Shown here one piece after another: positions 35,601-44,300 of a stretch of 64,000 nt of DNA. A program made the position numbers and the translations under genes. The DNA is from Micromonospora cathayae (GTDB lineage: Bacteria > Actinomycetota > Actinomycetes > Mycobacteriales > Micromonosporaceae): NCBI RefSeq assembly GCF_028993575.1, contig NZ_CP118615.1, forward strand, positions 5,671,001 to 5,735,000, read 5' to 3'. How positions within the stretch are numbered: position 1 is the stretch's first letter; every line of letters starts with the position of its first letter. A model generated the notes under the pieces. The model worked only from the letters and a program-made list of their open reading frames with translations, searched no databases and was not told the DNA's origin.

Positions 35601-36182
35601 GACGCCGAGCGGGCGAGCGGCGACTTCCTGCTGGTCGCCCGCGCGATGCTGGCCGAGCAGCAGGGCCACGGCGAGCAGGCGCTCCGGGTCCTCGAGCCAC
35701 TGCTGGTGCCCGGGTACGCCCCCCTGCTGCTCCGTCACCAGTGGCTGCCCGACGTCGTCCGGCTGGCCCTGGAGGTGGGCCGGCGGGACGTGGCCGAACG
35801 GGCGGCGGCCGGCTGCGCGGACGAGGCGGCCCGGGAGGTACGGGCCGCGCGGGCGCACTGGGCGGCGGCACGCTGCCGGGCCCTGCTCACCGCTGATCCG
35901 GAACCCGCGCTGGCCGCGGCGGCGCACTACCGCGCGGTGGGTCGGGTGACCGAACTGGCCGGCACGCTGGAGGACGCGGCGGTGCTGCTCGCGGCCGACC
36001 GGCGACCGCACGACGCGGCCCGGGCCGGGACCGAGGCGACGGAGCTGTTCGCCGTACTCGGTGCCCGGTGGGACCTGCGTCGCGCGTACCGCCGGCTGGC
36101 CGGATACGGCATCGGGCTCGACGTCGACCCGGTGGCGGAGGACCGGGGTGCTCAGCGCACCTCCATCTCCCACAGGGAGTAG
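32631..36182 (+). CDS. Large SARP/STAND-type regulator
   Basis: 1183 residues from ATG 32631, with GGGGGA before it (GTG 32601 is an alternative). Same layout as the preceding gene: winged helix (SVLGPVRAWRDGRELALGPA; GSVYTYVSGLRRSLGAG), BTAD (about 100-250), then an ATPase with an intact Walker A, EGEPGIGKTVLLRAAFA, and Walker B LVLVLDGLDSADGD. A long series of TPR-like helices occupies about 620-1150. Between the Walker motifs lies an 11-residue repeat (about residues 370-410). The two SARP genes may form a hetero-regulatory pair. The 3' end overlaps the convergent kinase by 31 bases. Confidence 0.88.
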   Translation: MVTSPDGWLRVSVLGPVRAWRDGRELALGPARQRVLFALLAAAVGREVGRDELVAGIWGPSPPTTAVGSVYTYVSGLRRSLGAGSVASGPSGYALRLRGQDLDSERFVVLCAEAARLRTAGEPAAAVARLDEALGLWHGEAYAGLASGRLDGERVRLAERRLDALVQRAGILIGLGDGDVTVELAGLVREHPLHEPLYELLMLALHRDGRRREALDVYRTARHTLRSELGIEPGSALTRMRGLVAAGPAGTHGGRSTPARVAGTAVPGRPDVPGRVTEAAVAGRDGPPTESLAGRDDGVRRLRDLVGALRAGAGTVVWVEGEPGIGKTVLLRAAFADAAERGCRVAWGVAGDFDQDLPLPVAMRALGLAADAGTAPAARWTDAGTGPAAGWTDTGTAPATGWTDAGTGPGAADLVLARVRAACASTPLVLVLDGLDSADGDGVSCWERLVAATRRLPLLLVASARLEPGDRDLARLRRAVRTRQGHLLQVEALPSDAVERMVAGLVGAPPGPHLAEAVAVAAGNPRYAHELVTALLRRGVVRVVDGVADIPDPTPIEVPRPLLATIRATMDLLSADTQDVLRTAALLGDRFAVDDVGAVTGRPAGDLVANLEEALAARVVVAAGTELAFRHTLLRQVLYESIPAPARSALHRHTAEVLAAGDSPVDRVAEQLAATSTVDGWLVSWLVDRHAELAGRAPRLATALLRRVLDTDLPDRRQRERLLITLVRLEHRSGRRPLDEAREALQLADDPADRAELRHLLAVLSHQAGDVATALDVLDAALADPTVPAFWRTRHRMLLAAFRRGPLDDLDRADRTAAAAHATALAANRPDEAAFALQTGWLTNTVRRDHERALEYVDRALDVMRDHPTFAALYLDLLDNRTGTLQSLDRLADAERTLREAALFALRHRLPSGLHAASAVQHYWAGRWDDVLSVVGAVSDDQPGATLLGAREPGAVAMLLHGTAALVAARRDDAVLAGGHLAAPEPVPATDAERASGDFLLVARAMLAEQQGHGEQALRVLEPLLVPGYAPLLLRHQWLPDVVRLALEVGRRDVAERAAAGCADEAAREVRAARAHWAAARCRALLTADPEPALAAAAHYRAVGRVTELAGTLEDAAVLLAADRRPHDAARAGTEATELFAVLGARWDLRRAYRRLAGYGIGLDVDPVAEDRGAQRTSISHRE
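33741..33863. repeat. 33-bp tandem repeat in SARP gene
   Basis: Three full units (33741-33773, 33774-33806, 33807-33839) and a partial fourth encode 11-residue repeats of the form DAGTAPAARWT. They fall in a loop of the ATPase domain, between Walker A and Walker B. The repeats stay in frame. Confidence 0.9.
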
Positions 36183-37969
36183 CCGTACTGCCCGGCGCGC
36201 TGGGTGGCGTACATCCGGACGTACCGGCCGGGCACCTGGTCGACGGTGACCCGCTCGACCCCGCCCTCGCCGGTCGAGGTCCGGTACACCGTCGTCCACC
36301 GCTGCCCGTCCGGGGAGACGTCCACCCGGTAGCCGGTGGCGTACGAGCGCTGCCAGCGCAGCACGACCTCGCTGACCTGCCACAGCCCGCCGAGGTCCAC
36401 GGTCAGCCACTGGGGGTCGGCGAACTCGCTGCTCCACCGGGTGTCGGGGTCGCCGTCGACGGCGTCGGCGGCGGCCATGTGGTTGCCCTCCTGGCTGGAG
36501 GCGGTGGCGGGTCGGCCGAGGGCGATGTTGCGGCCGGACGGGTTCGCGGCGGCCCGTGCGGTGGGACCGTCGGTGGGTTCGGCCCGCTCGCCGGGGGCGG
36601 TGGTGGATTCGGCCTGCTGGCCGGACGTGGCGCCGGACCGGTCAGGGGTGGCCGGCGCTGCGGTCGGCGCGGCGGGTCGCGGGGCGGAGGGTGTCGTGGC
36701 CGACGCGATCGACGACGTGGGCGGCGCGGCCGGCGACGGGTCGGTGGACCCGGTACGGCGGTCGCCGCCGTCGCCGTCGGACAGCAGCGCGGCGACCGTC
36801 ACCCCGGCGAGCAGCGGAAGCACAGCCAGGCCGCTCAGCACCGCCCGGCGGCGGCGGAGGACCGACCGGACCGGCCGTCCGGGCGGCACGGTCGGCGGCG
36901 GATCGGCGGCGGCTTGCGGGCTGTCGGTCGGTTGCCGGTCGGCACCGGTCTCCGGAGCGCCGGCCGGTTGCGGGCCGACGACCGATCGCGCAATGACAGC
37001 GGTCCGCGGGTCGGCGGCCGGTTGCGGATCGGCGGGCGGAGCCGGCTCAGCAGGCGCTTGCGGATCGGCGGGTGGTCGCAGGCCGGCAGGCGGTTGCGGA
37101 TCGACGGGCGGTCGCGGACCGGCGGGCGCGGCCGGCGGGCTGCCCAGCAGCATGGCGAGCAGTTCCGGCGCGGTGGGCCGGTCCGCCGGGTCCTTCGCCA
37201 GCGCCCGCCGTACCGGTTCCAGGAGAGTTTCCGGCAGCCCGTCGAGGTTCGGCGGTTGGGTCAGGATCCGGGCCGCCGTCGCGGACGTCGAGTCCGCCTC
37301 GAACGGGGTCCTCCCGGTACCGGCGAACGTGATCACGCAGCCCCAGGCGAACACGTCGACGGCGGCGGTGACCGGGGTGGCCTGCCGGTCGGAGAACCGC
37401 TCCGGTGCCATGTAGGGCACGGTGCCGACCATGACATCGGGACGGGTGTGCCGGCTGGTGGCCTCGAACGGTCGCGCGATACCGAAGTCGATCACCTTGG
37501 GGCTGCCCGGGGGAAGCAGGACGTTGTCCGGTTTCAGGTCCCGGTGGATGATCCCCGCGCCGTGGATGCCGGTGAGCGCGGTGGCGACCCCCACCGCGAG
37601 GGAGTGCAGCGCGCCGGAGCGCAACGGTCCGCGTTCGGCGACCACCTCGTCCAGCCCCGGGCCGTCGATGTACTCGACGACCAGGTACGGCGGATCGTGG
37701 TCGAGGTCGGCGGCGAGGAACTCGGCGGCGCAGAACGACGGCACCCGACGGGACCGTGCGACCTCGCTGCGGAACCGGCCGCTGAACTCGGGGTCGGTCG
37801 CGAGGTCCGGGTGGATGAGCTTGATCGCCACGGGGGTGCCGTCGTCGGCCTCGGCGAGGTAGACGACCCCCATGCCGCCCACGCCGAGCCGGCCCACGAG
37901 CAGGTAGTCACCTATCCGCTCGGGATCGGTCGGGCGCAGCGGACTCACGCGGTACGCGGTGTCGATCAT
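36152..37969 (-). CDS. Membrane Ser/Thr protein kinase with extracellular discoidin (F5/8C) domain
   Basis: 605 residues from ATG 37969, with AAAGGAGAC upstream. The kinase domain (about 20-280) is complete: GRLGVGGMGVVYLAEADDG, Lys in TPVAIKLIH, IIHRDLKPDNVLL, KVIDFGIARP and VPYMAPERF. A Pro/Ala-rich linker follows to about 370, then one membrane helix (LSGLAVLPLLAGVTVAALL). Outside are a Thr/Ala/Pro-rich stalk and a C-terminal F5/8 type C domain (NIALGRPATASSQEGN, DGDPDTRWSSEFADPQWLTV, GYRVDVSPDGQRWTTVY). Discoidin domains bind sugars or other surface ligands, so this is probably a sensor of wall or extracellular carbohydrate. It lies beyond the type VII secretion gene block on the same strand. 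Confidence 0.92.
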   Translation of the reverse strand: MIDTAYRVSPLRPTDPERIGDYLLVGRLGVGGMGVVYLAEADDGTPVAIKLIHPDLATDPEFSGRFRSEVARSRRVPSFCAAEFLAADLDHDPPYLVVEYIDGPGLDEVVAERGPLRSGALHSLAVGVATALTGIHGAGIIHRDLKPDNVLLPPGSPKVIDFGIARPFEATSRHTRPDVMVGTVPYMAPERFSDRQATPVTAAVDVFAWGCVITFAGTGRTPFEADSTSATAARILTQPPNLDGLPETLLEPVRRALAKDPADRPTAPELLAMLLGSPPAAPAGPRPPVDPQPPAGLRPPADPQAPAEPAPPADPQPAADPRTAVIARSVVGPQPAGAPETGADRQPTDSPQAAADPPPTVPPGRPVRSVLRRRRAVLSGLAVLPLLAGVTVAALLSDGDGGDRRTGSTDPSPAAPPTSSIASATTPSAPRPAAPTAAPATPDRSGATSGQQAESTTAPGERAEPTDGPTARAAANPSGRNIALGRPATASSQEGNHMAAADAVDGDPDTRWSSEFADPQWLTVDLGGLWQVSEVVLRWQRSYATGYRVDVSPDGQRWTTVYRTSTGEGGVERVTVDQVPGRYVRMYATQRAGQYGYSLWEMEVR

Positions 37970-38112
37970 GTCTCCTTTGTAGACGAGGACGGGTGCGGCC
38001 GTGACGGCGGTGCCGGCGTCCGCCCCCGCGGCCTCCGACACCCGTACGTCGGCGGCGGTCACCCCCGGACGACGATCGTCCACTCCGGCCGCTTCCCCCG
38101 CTCGGCGCGTGG

Positions 38113-40983
38113 TCAGCCTACGCCGGGCACGCGGGTGAACCGGGTCACCGCCGCCCGGCCGACCCGGCTGCGCCGGCCCGTCGCCGTCCACCGGTCGTGG
38201 CTGCGCAGCAGGGACGTCAACGCGAGATCGTCGAAGGGGACGTGCTCGCGGACCGGCTCGTCGGCGGACAGCTCACGCAACAGCAGCCGGCCCGGACGGC
38301 CCGGACCCGGTTCCGCCGTCTCCAGCACCTTGAACCGGGTGCCCGGTGGGAACAGCACCCGGCTGCCGACATGGTGGTCGCCCTCCGGCTCCAGCAGCCG
38401 GGTACGGCGGGCGGTCATCGACCACAGCAGCACGTCGACGTCGCCCGGCAGGTCGACGGGCGGGTCGGTGAGCGCATGGGTGAACGCCGCGTCCGTCAGT
38501 ATCCGTCGTGCGGCGATCTCCCGCAGTGCGGTCCCGGTGAGCCGGGCGGACAGGCAGGTGGCCCCCCGGTGCGACGGCAACCGCCCGATTCCGGCCGCCA
38601 CGCACCGGGCGAACAGCACCGCCTCACCGGCCCGCTCGGAGCGCAGCGCCCGGTCCACGGCTTCGCCGGCCCTGGACAGATACAGGCGTACGGCGACCGC
38701 GTCGGCCACCGACCCGTCGCCGGCGTGCAGGCGGGGATGCTCGGCGAGCAGCCGGGCGACCGAACTGGCGGCGGCGTCGAACTCCTGGCTGAACCGTTGC
38801 CGCAGCCAGGAGCGTTCGGCGTCGAGTCCGTCGGAGGCGGGCAGTCCCCGGGACGACGGTACCGGCGTCGGCAGGAACTCCGTCGGCCGCTGGGCGGCAC
38901 CGGACGACCGGGGCACCGGGGGCACCGGGTCAGCGAGGACGTCCTTGTCCGGGGGCAGCTCCCCTGGGGGCACCGGTTCGGCTGGCATGGTCCCCGCCGG
39001 TGCCGGTCGGGCCGGTACGACGGACGGTACCGGTCGGGCCGGCTCAGCGTCGGCCGGTGCCGGTCGGACCGGCACGGTGTCGACCGTCGGACGGGTGGGA
39101 GGGGGGCAGGGTGCGCCGGCCCCGGTGGGGGTGTCGCCGTGCTCCCGGTGCTGCCAGAGCGGGCCGACCACGGTACGTGTCGTGAGGTGGCCGGTCGTGG
39201 TCCGGCTGGTCGGCACCGGCCGCCCGGCGGTCCGGTCGGTCAGCGGAGCGGACGAACCGAGCGGAGCAGGCGCACCAGACGGAGCTGGCGGGGCGAGCCG
39301 GCCCTCGGCCGGGGCCGCTCGCCGAGTTCCCGGGTACCGTCGCCCAGGTCGGCCAGCAGCCGGTCCGAGGAGCGCAGCGACAACCGGAGCCGACGGGGCG
39401 ACCGGACCCGACGGCGCGACCGGGGCCGACACGGTGACCTGGCCCGACGGCGCGACCGGAGTGGACGGGCCGATCCCCGGTGGTTCCGTCGGGGCGACGG
39501 TCGCGGCCAGGAACGCCATGGCGGTCGGGCCCACCGTGCCGCCCACCGGCGGGGTCGCCGGCAGCCAGGACGGGGACCGGGGGCCGGGAGCGGCCAGCCC
39601 GGTACGCGCCCCGACCGGTGGTGGTGCGACGTCGATCCGTTCGTCCAGGGCCAGGTCGGCGGCGGTGAAGCGCTGGGTGGTCCCGTCGCCGTGGTCCCGG
39701 GCAGCGGTGCTGGTGGACCGTCCGGGTCGGCCGGTCGCCACCGCCGAGGCGAGGTGCAGGGTGCTGCGGTCCCGGGTGGCCGGATCGAGGCGGGCCGCCA
39801 GGTCCTCGGCGATCTCCCGCAGCCGCGGTACCCGGTCCGGGTGCGTGTCGTCGACGACGATGGCGTGCCGGGCCGGGTCGGCGGGACGGGCCCGGACCCG
39901 TCCGGCGTGGCGCGGGGTCTCGGCGGCGCGGATCCAGAGCCCGGACTGGACGATCTCGACGACCGCGTCGTCGGTGTACCGGTGGGTCAACGGGCCGACC
40001 CGGTCGCCGAGCAGCGCCGGGGCCCGGTGGTCGAGGATCCGCGGTAGTCCGGCCGCCGCGCCGGGGCTGGACCGTGGGGTGAAGCCGAGTTCGCGGACGA
40101 GAACCCGCCAGCCGAGACGACCGTCCGGTGTGACGGTGTGCAGACGTGGGCCGTCGGGCCCGGCGACGGGCAGGCCACCGAAGCAGACGACGGGTGATTC
40201 CAGCACGTCGGCGAGCCGCTGGCCGAGTTGTTCCCCCGCCGGCAGCTGGACCGGCCCGTACTGGACGAACCGGGCGTGCCGGCGTCCACTGGGCGCGAGC
40301 CCGCGCCAGAACCGGGCCACGTCGTCGAGGGCGAGCGGTGGCGTACCGGGGCAGCCGAGCACGACGGTCATCGCGTCCGGTTGGCAGGGCACCGCCGACG
40401 CCAGCCACTGCCAGCGGCTGCTGACCACGGTCGGGTCGCGGGTGTCGCGGATCCAGACGCCGCCGGGGATGGGCTCGACGGCTCCGGCCGCGCTGGTGGG
40501 TACGAAGTGCGCGGCAGCGGCGTCCCAGGCCGGGGCGGGGTAGCGCCGGGACTCCCACACGGGTGCCCGGCCCGGCCGGTAGCGGACCCAGCCGCTGCCC
40601 TCGGTGGTGTGCGTGAAGAGTGTTCCGGCGGTGGCCTGGACCGTCCGTCCGTGCGGGGTGACCACGGGACGGCGGAGCCGGTCGCAGAGCCACTGGCCGG
40701 CGAGCGCACCGGTGTCCGCGGGCGCCCCGCACACGACGAGCCGGATGCCGCGCCGGGGTCGGGTCAGCGCCGCGGCGACCGACGCCCAGATGCCGGCCGG
40801 CAGGTCGTCGTGCAGGTCGAGGACGACGATGTCGTGGTCGGGGTCCTCGGGTACCGCCAGCGCCAGCGACCGGGCCGCCGGGCTGATCCGGTCCCGGGCG
40901 TGCAGCACCACCGCGTTGCCCACCGTGTGCCGGAGGATCGCCCCGGCTGGCGGGTGGCGGCGCAGAGCGTTCCGGATTCCCAC
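38113..40983 (-). CDS. Large T7SS-locus protein with pseudo-ADP-ribosyltransferase-like C-terminus (paralog A)
   Basis: 956 residues from ATG 40983. The N-terminal 130 residues (LRHTVGNAVVLHARDRISPA; IRLVVCGAPADTGALAGQWL; FTHTTEGSGWVRYRPG) resemble the SCxTG...APxG...PG pattern of cysteine-protease-like toxin domains, without clear catalytic residues. About 490-690 are Pro/Ala-rich. The C-terminal 240 residues look like a bacterial ADP-ribosyltransferase: LPSHRGATCLSARL, ILTDAAFTHALTDP, VLLWSMTARRTRLL and VGSRVLFPPGTRFKVLE. The NAD-binding Arg, the STS triad and the catalytic ExE are not conserved, so it is probably inactive. The 884-residue protein at 44660-47314 is its paralog. Role unknown. 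Confidence 0.72.
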   Translation of the reverse strand: MGIRNALRRHPPAGAILRHTVGNAVVLHARDRISPAARSLALAVPEDPDHDIVVLDLHDDLPAGIWASVAAALTRPRRGIRLVVCGAPADTGALAGQWLCDRLRRPVVTPHGRTVQATAGTLFTHTTEGSGWVRYRPGRAPVWESRRYPAPAWDAAAAHFVPTSAAGAVEPIPGGVWIRDTRDPTVVSSRWQWLASAVPCQPDAMTVVLGCPGTPPLALDDVARFWRGLAPSGRRHARFVQYGPVQLPAGEQLGQRLADVLESPVVCFGGLPVAGPDGPRLHTVTPDGRLGWRVLVRELGFTPRSSPGAAAGLPRILDHRAPALLGDRVGPLTHRYTDDAVVEIVQSGLWIRAAETPRHAGRVRARPADPARHAIVVDDTHPDRVPRLREIAEDLAARLDPATRDRSTLHLASAVATGRPGRSTSTAARDHGDGTTQRFTAADLALDERIDVAPPPVGARTGLAAPGPRSPSWLPATPPVGGTVGPTAMAFLAATVAPTEPPGIGPSTPVAPSGQVTVSAPVAPSGPVAPSAPVVAALLGPAAGRPGRRYPGTRRAAPAEGRLAPPAPSGAPAPLGSSAPLTDRTAGRPVPTSRTTTGHLTTRTVVGPLWQHREHGDTPTGAGAPCPPPTRPTVDTVPVRPAPADAEPARPVPSVVPARPAPAGTMPAEPVPPGELPPDKDVLADPVPPVPRSSGAAQRPTEFLPTPVPSSRGLPASDGLDAERSWLRQRFSQEFDAAASSVARLLAEHPRLHAGDGSVADAVAVRLYLSRAGEAVDRALRSERAGEAVLFARCVAAGIGRLPSHRGATCLSARLTGTALREIAARRILTDAAFTHALTDPPVDLPGDVDVLLWSMTARRTRLLEPEGDHHVGSRVLFPPGTRFKVLETAEPGPGRPGRLLLRELSADEPVREHVPFDDLALTSLLRSHDRWTATGRRSRVGRAAVTRFTRVPGVG

Positions 40984-41012
40984 TCGCTGGCCCCCTCGGC
41001 TCCTCCCCGTCG

Positions 41013-41324
41013 TCAGTACAGGTTGATCTCGGCCGGGCCCATCTTCTGCCCGGCGAGCGCGGCGGCGTTGGCGGCGGCGGCCCGGATCGACTGGGCGATC
41101 GCGTCCTGGAGGGCGGCGACGTCGCGGCGGTCGAAGACGACCGGGTTGACCTGGACGGCTCTGAGCTGGCCGAGGCCGGTGGCCAGGACGACGACGGTGC
41201 CGTCGGCGGACCGACCGGTGACCAGGGCGCGGTCCAGGCTGGCCTGGGCGCGGTGCAGTTGCTGCGCGAACGCGCGGCCGGCTTCGACCATCTCCTCGCG
41301 GGTGGGTCGCGGTGACGGTGACAT
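41013..41324 (-). CDS. YbaB/EbfC-family protein (T7SS locus)
   Basis: 103 residues from ATG 41324. The sequence fits the YbaB/EbfC fold: an N-terminal helix (MVEAGRAFAQQLHRAQASLD), two strands (SADGTVVVLATGLGQLRAVQ; VNPVVFDRRDV) and a C-terminal helix (ALQDAIAQSIRAAAANAAAL). Family members are small nucleoid-associated DNA-binding dimers. Copies in actinobacterial T7SS loci are frequent but their job is unclear. It sits between paralog A (29 bases) and the EccA-like gene (11 bases) in the same operon. Confidence 0.82.
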   Translation of the reverse strand: MSPSPRPTREEMVEAGRAFAQQLHRAQASLDRALVTGRSADGTVVVLATGLGQLRAVQVNPVVFDRRDVAALQDAIAQSIRAAAANAAALAGQKMGPAEINLY

Positions 41325-41335
41325 GGCGTCTCCTC

Positions 41336-44300
41336 TCAGCCGACCGCCGCGAGGCCGCCGCGCTGGCGGCCCGCCGTGCTGGTCGGGTCGTTCCGGCTGG
41401 CCAGCCCGTGCAGGTCGGCCAGTGCGAGGGTGCGGGAGCCGGTGGCCCGGCTCAGGTTCCGGGAGAGCAGGTGCGCGGCGCGTACCGTCCGTTCGGGCAG
41501 TTGCGCGGCGAGGCCGGCCAGCGCGGCCCGCACGTCGTCGGGAAGGTCGTGGCCGCGTCGCACCAGGTGCCGCGCCACCACCTCGGCCAGTTCGGCGGGT
41601 TCGAGTTCCGGGATGCGCCAGGTCTGGCCGAACACCTCGGTGAGTCGGGGTACGGCGGCACCGAGGCGGGTCAGCGCGGCCGGTTCGGCGCGCAGGACCA
41701 CGATCGGGTCGCCCGGCCCGGCCCGCATCTGGTCGGTCAGCGCCGCCACGGTCTCCTGCGCGTCACCGGTGCCGTCGTCGAGGTAGTCGACCAGCAGGGT
41801 GCCGCCGGTCGCGTCGTGCAGGGCGGCCCGGACCAGGCTGGGGGTCTGCCCGGACCAGTGGGGGGCGAGCTGGTCGTCGGTGGCGACGCGGACCAGGTGC
41901 CCGATCGGGACCAGGTCGAGTTCGGACAGGGCGGCGGCGTAGTGGCGGGCGAACTCGCTGCGTCCACTGCCGGGAGCACCGGCGAGCAGGACGTTGCCGT
42001 GTCTGCCGTAGGAGCGGCGGCGGTTGCGCAGGTCGCACAGCCGCAGCAGGGTCTCACCGGCCGCCTCGCGCACGTCGGGCGCGCCGACCAGTCGGCCGAG
42101 GCGCTGCCAGCTCCGGGCGGCGTTGATCGCGCCGGTCGGGTTGCGGGTCGGGTCGGGTCGGCTCTGCTGCTCGACCGGCAGGTCGTCGAGGAGGCGCAGC
42201 TCGGGCGCGAGGTCCTCGGCGGTGAGCCGGTTGATCTGGGTGTCGTGGGTCGGCGGGGTGACCGCCAGCCGGGTCGCCTGATTGTTGATCATGGCTTCGA
42301 AGAGTTTGCGCGCCACCCGGCCGTTACCGAACGTCGAGGTGCGCGGAATCCGCTCGAAGTACGTGGTCAACCCGGCGACCGCGTCGTCGGTCAGCTCGAA
42401 GTAGTGCTTGCGGCACAGGTTCGAGGTGATCGTGACCAGCTCGTCGACCGAGTAGTTGGGGAACTCGACGGTCCGGGTGAACCGGGAGGCCAGACCGGGG
42501 TTGGAGGCCAGGAACTTCTCCATCAGCTCCGAGTACCCGGCCACGATCACCACCAGCTCGTCGCGCTGGTCCTCCATGATCTTCATCAGCGCGTCGATCG
42601 CCTCCTGCCCGAAGTCCGGGCCCGACCCGCCGGAGCCGGCCGACAGGGTGTACGCCTCGTCGATGAACAGCACGCCACCGATCGCCTGCTGGACCAGTTC
42701 GGTGGTCTTGATCGCGGTGGAGCCGATGTACTGGCCGACCAGGTCCGCCCGGGCCGCCTCGATCATGTGTCCCTTGGCCAGGACCCCCAGCTCGGCCAGG
42801 ACCGCGCCGTAGAGCCGGGCGACGGTGGTCTTGCCGGTACCGGGCGGGCCGGCGAAGACCAGGTGCCGGCTCATCGGCGGCATCGGCAGCCCCATCCGCT
42901 GCCGGACCTGCGCCATCCTGATCAGGTTGATCAGCGCGGTGACCTCCTGCTTCACCCCGTGCAACCCGATCAGGGAGTCGAGTTCGCGCAGCGGTTCGCT
43001 CAGCTCGCCGTCCACCGCCGCCGCAGGTTCCTCCACGCGATCGGTTGCGGGCTCCGGGTCGTACCCGGACCCGATGGGCGGCGCCGACCCGGCCGCCCGG
43101 CCGGTGGTCAGCGACGTCACGGTCAGCTGGGCGTCGTCGGCCCGGCGGACGTCCTCGCCGCCGCTGTCCCGGACGACACAGCGGATGACCGACACCGGCT
43201 CCGCGGTGTCCACGTCGAAGCCGGCCGCGCCGCTCTCCAGCACCTCGCAGTCGGTGAAGCTGCCCCGGGACCCGCGCTCCAGGCGTACCCCCGCCCGGCC
43301 GGACCGGCGGACCCGCACCCGGCTGGCGGTCACCGTCCCGGACGCGCCGACCCGCAGACCGTCACCGGTCACGTCGGCGAACTCGGTGTCCAGCAGCCGC
43401 AGTTCCGCGTCCTCGGCCACCCGCAGCCCGGCCCCGTCGAACGCCGCCGTCCGCAGGTCCAGCGTCGACCCCGAACCGACCAGCACACAGGTCTCGCCGG
43501 TACCGCTGAACCGGGCGTCGCGGATCGTGCCGCGCGCCGACTCGCGCAGGTCGACGGCGACGCCACCGCCGGCGTCGATCACCAGGTCGGTCCCGTCGAC
43601 GCCGGCCCCGTCGCGGACCAGCAGCCCGGTCCCCCGGCTGACGGTGGCGCGCAGCCGGCGCACGGTCGGCGCGGCCCCACCGGTCACCAGGACCGCCTGT
43701 TCGCTGCTGTCCCGGACGGTCAGGCCCTCGAACCGGGGCGTGCTCCCGGCCTCCACGGTCACGCCGACCGGCGAGTCGACGAAGAGGCAGTCGGTGAACG
43801 TCGGTTTCGCCGCGCCGGTGACGTGCGCGGCACCGCGCCCGGCGGACCCGAAGGTGCAGCCCCGGAAGGCGGGGGCGGCACCGTCGGTGACGTGCACGGA
43901 CTGGAACTTCGCCCCGGTGAACTCGGAGTCGGTGACCAGCACGTCGACGTCGCCCCGCAGGAACACGTCGACGTTGGCGCTGTCCCGCACCCGCAGTCCG
44001 GTGATCCGGGCGTGGCCCCGCTGTTCCACCACCAACGCCGGTTTGCCGGCGGCGACCACCGTGCACTGCTCGGCCACCAGACGGCCGGTGCCGTTCACGC
44101 AGACGCTGTTCGCGCCGGTCCGTTCGATGGTGCAGCGGCGCAGCGTCAACGATCCCTGGTCACTGACCACGACGCCGGACCGGGCCACGTCCCGGACCAC
44201 GGTGTCCTCCACCGTGCTCGTACCCGGTGAGGTCACCACGATCGCCGCGCCGGTCGACGCGCTCACCTCGCAGTGACGCAACGCGAGCGTCCCCTGTAGG

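Noticed and set aside
33303..36437. Long minus-strand frame (about 1044 codons) across the second SARP gene
   Set aside because: Antisense to a well-supported SARP. No ribosome site or motif.
36068..40543. Long plus-strand frame (about 1491 codons) across the kinase and paralog A
   Set aside because: Antisense to a complete kinase (HRDLKPDN, DFG) and a paralogous gene. Low-complexity Arg/Gly product.
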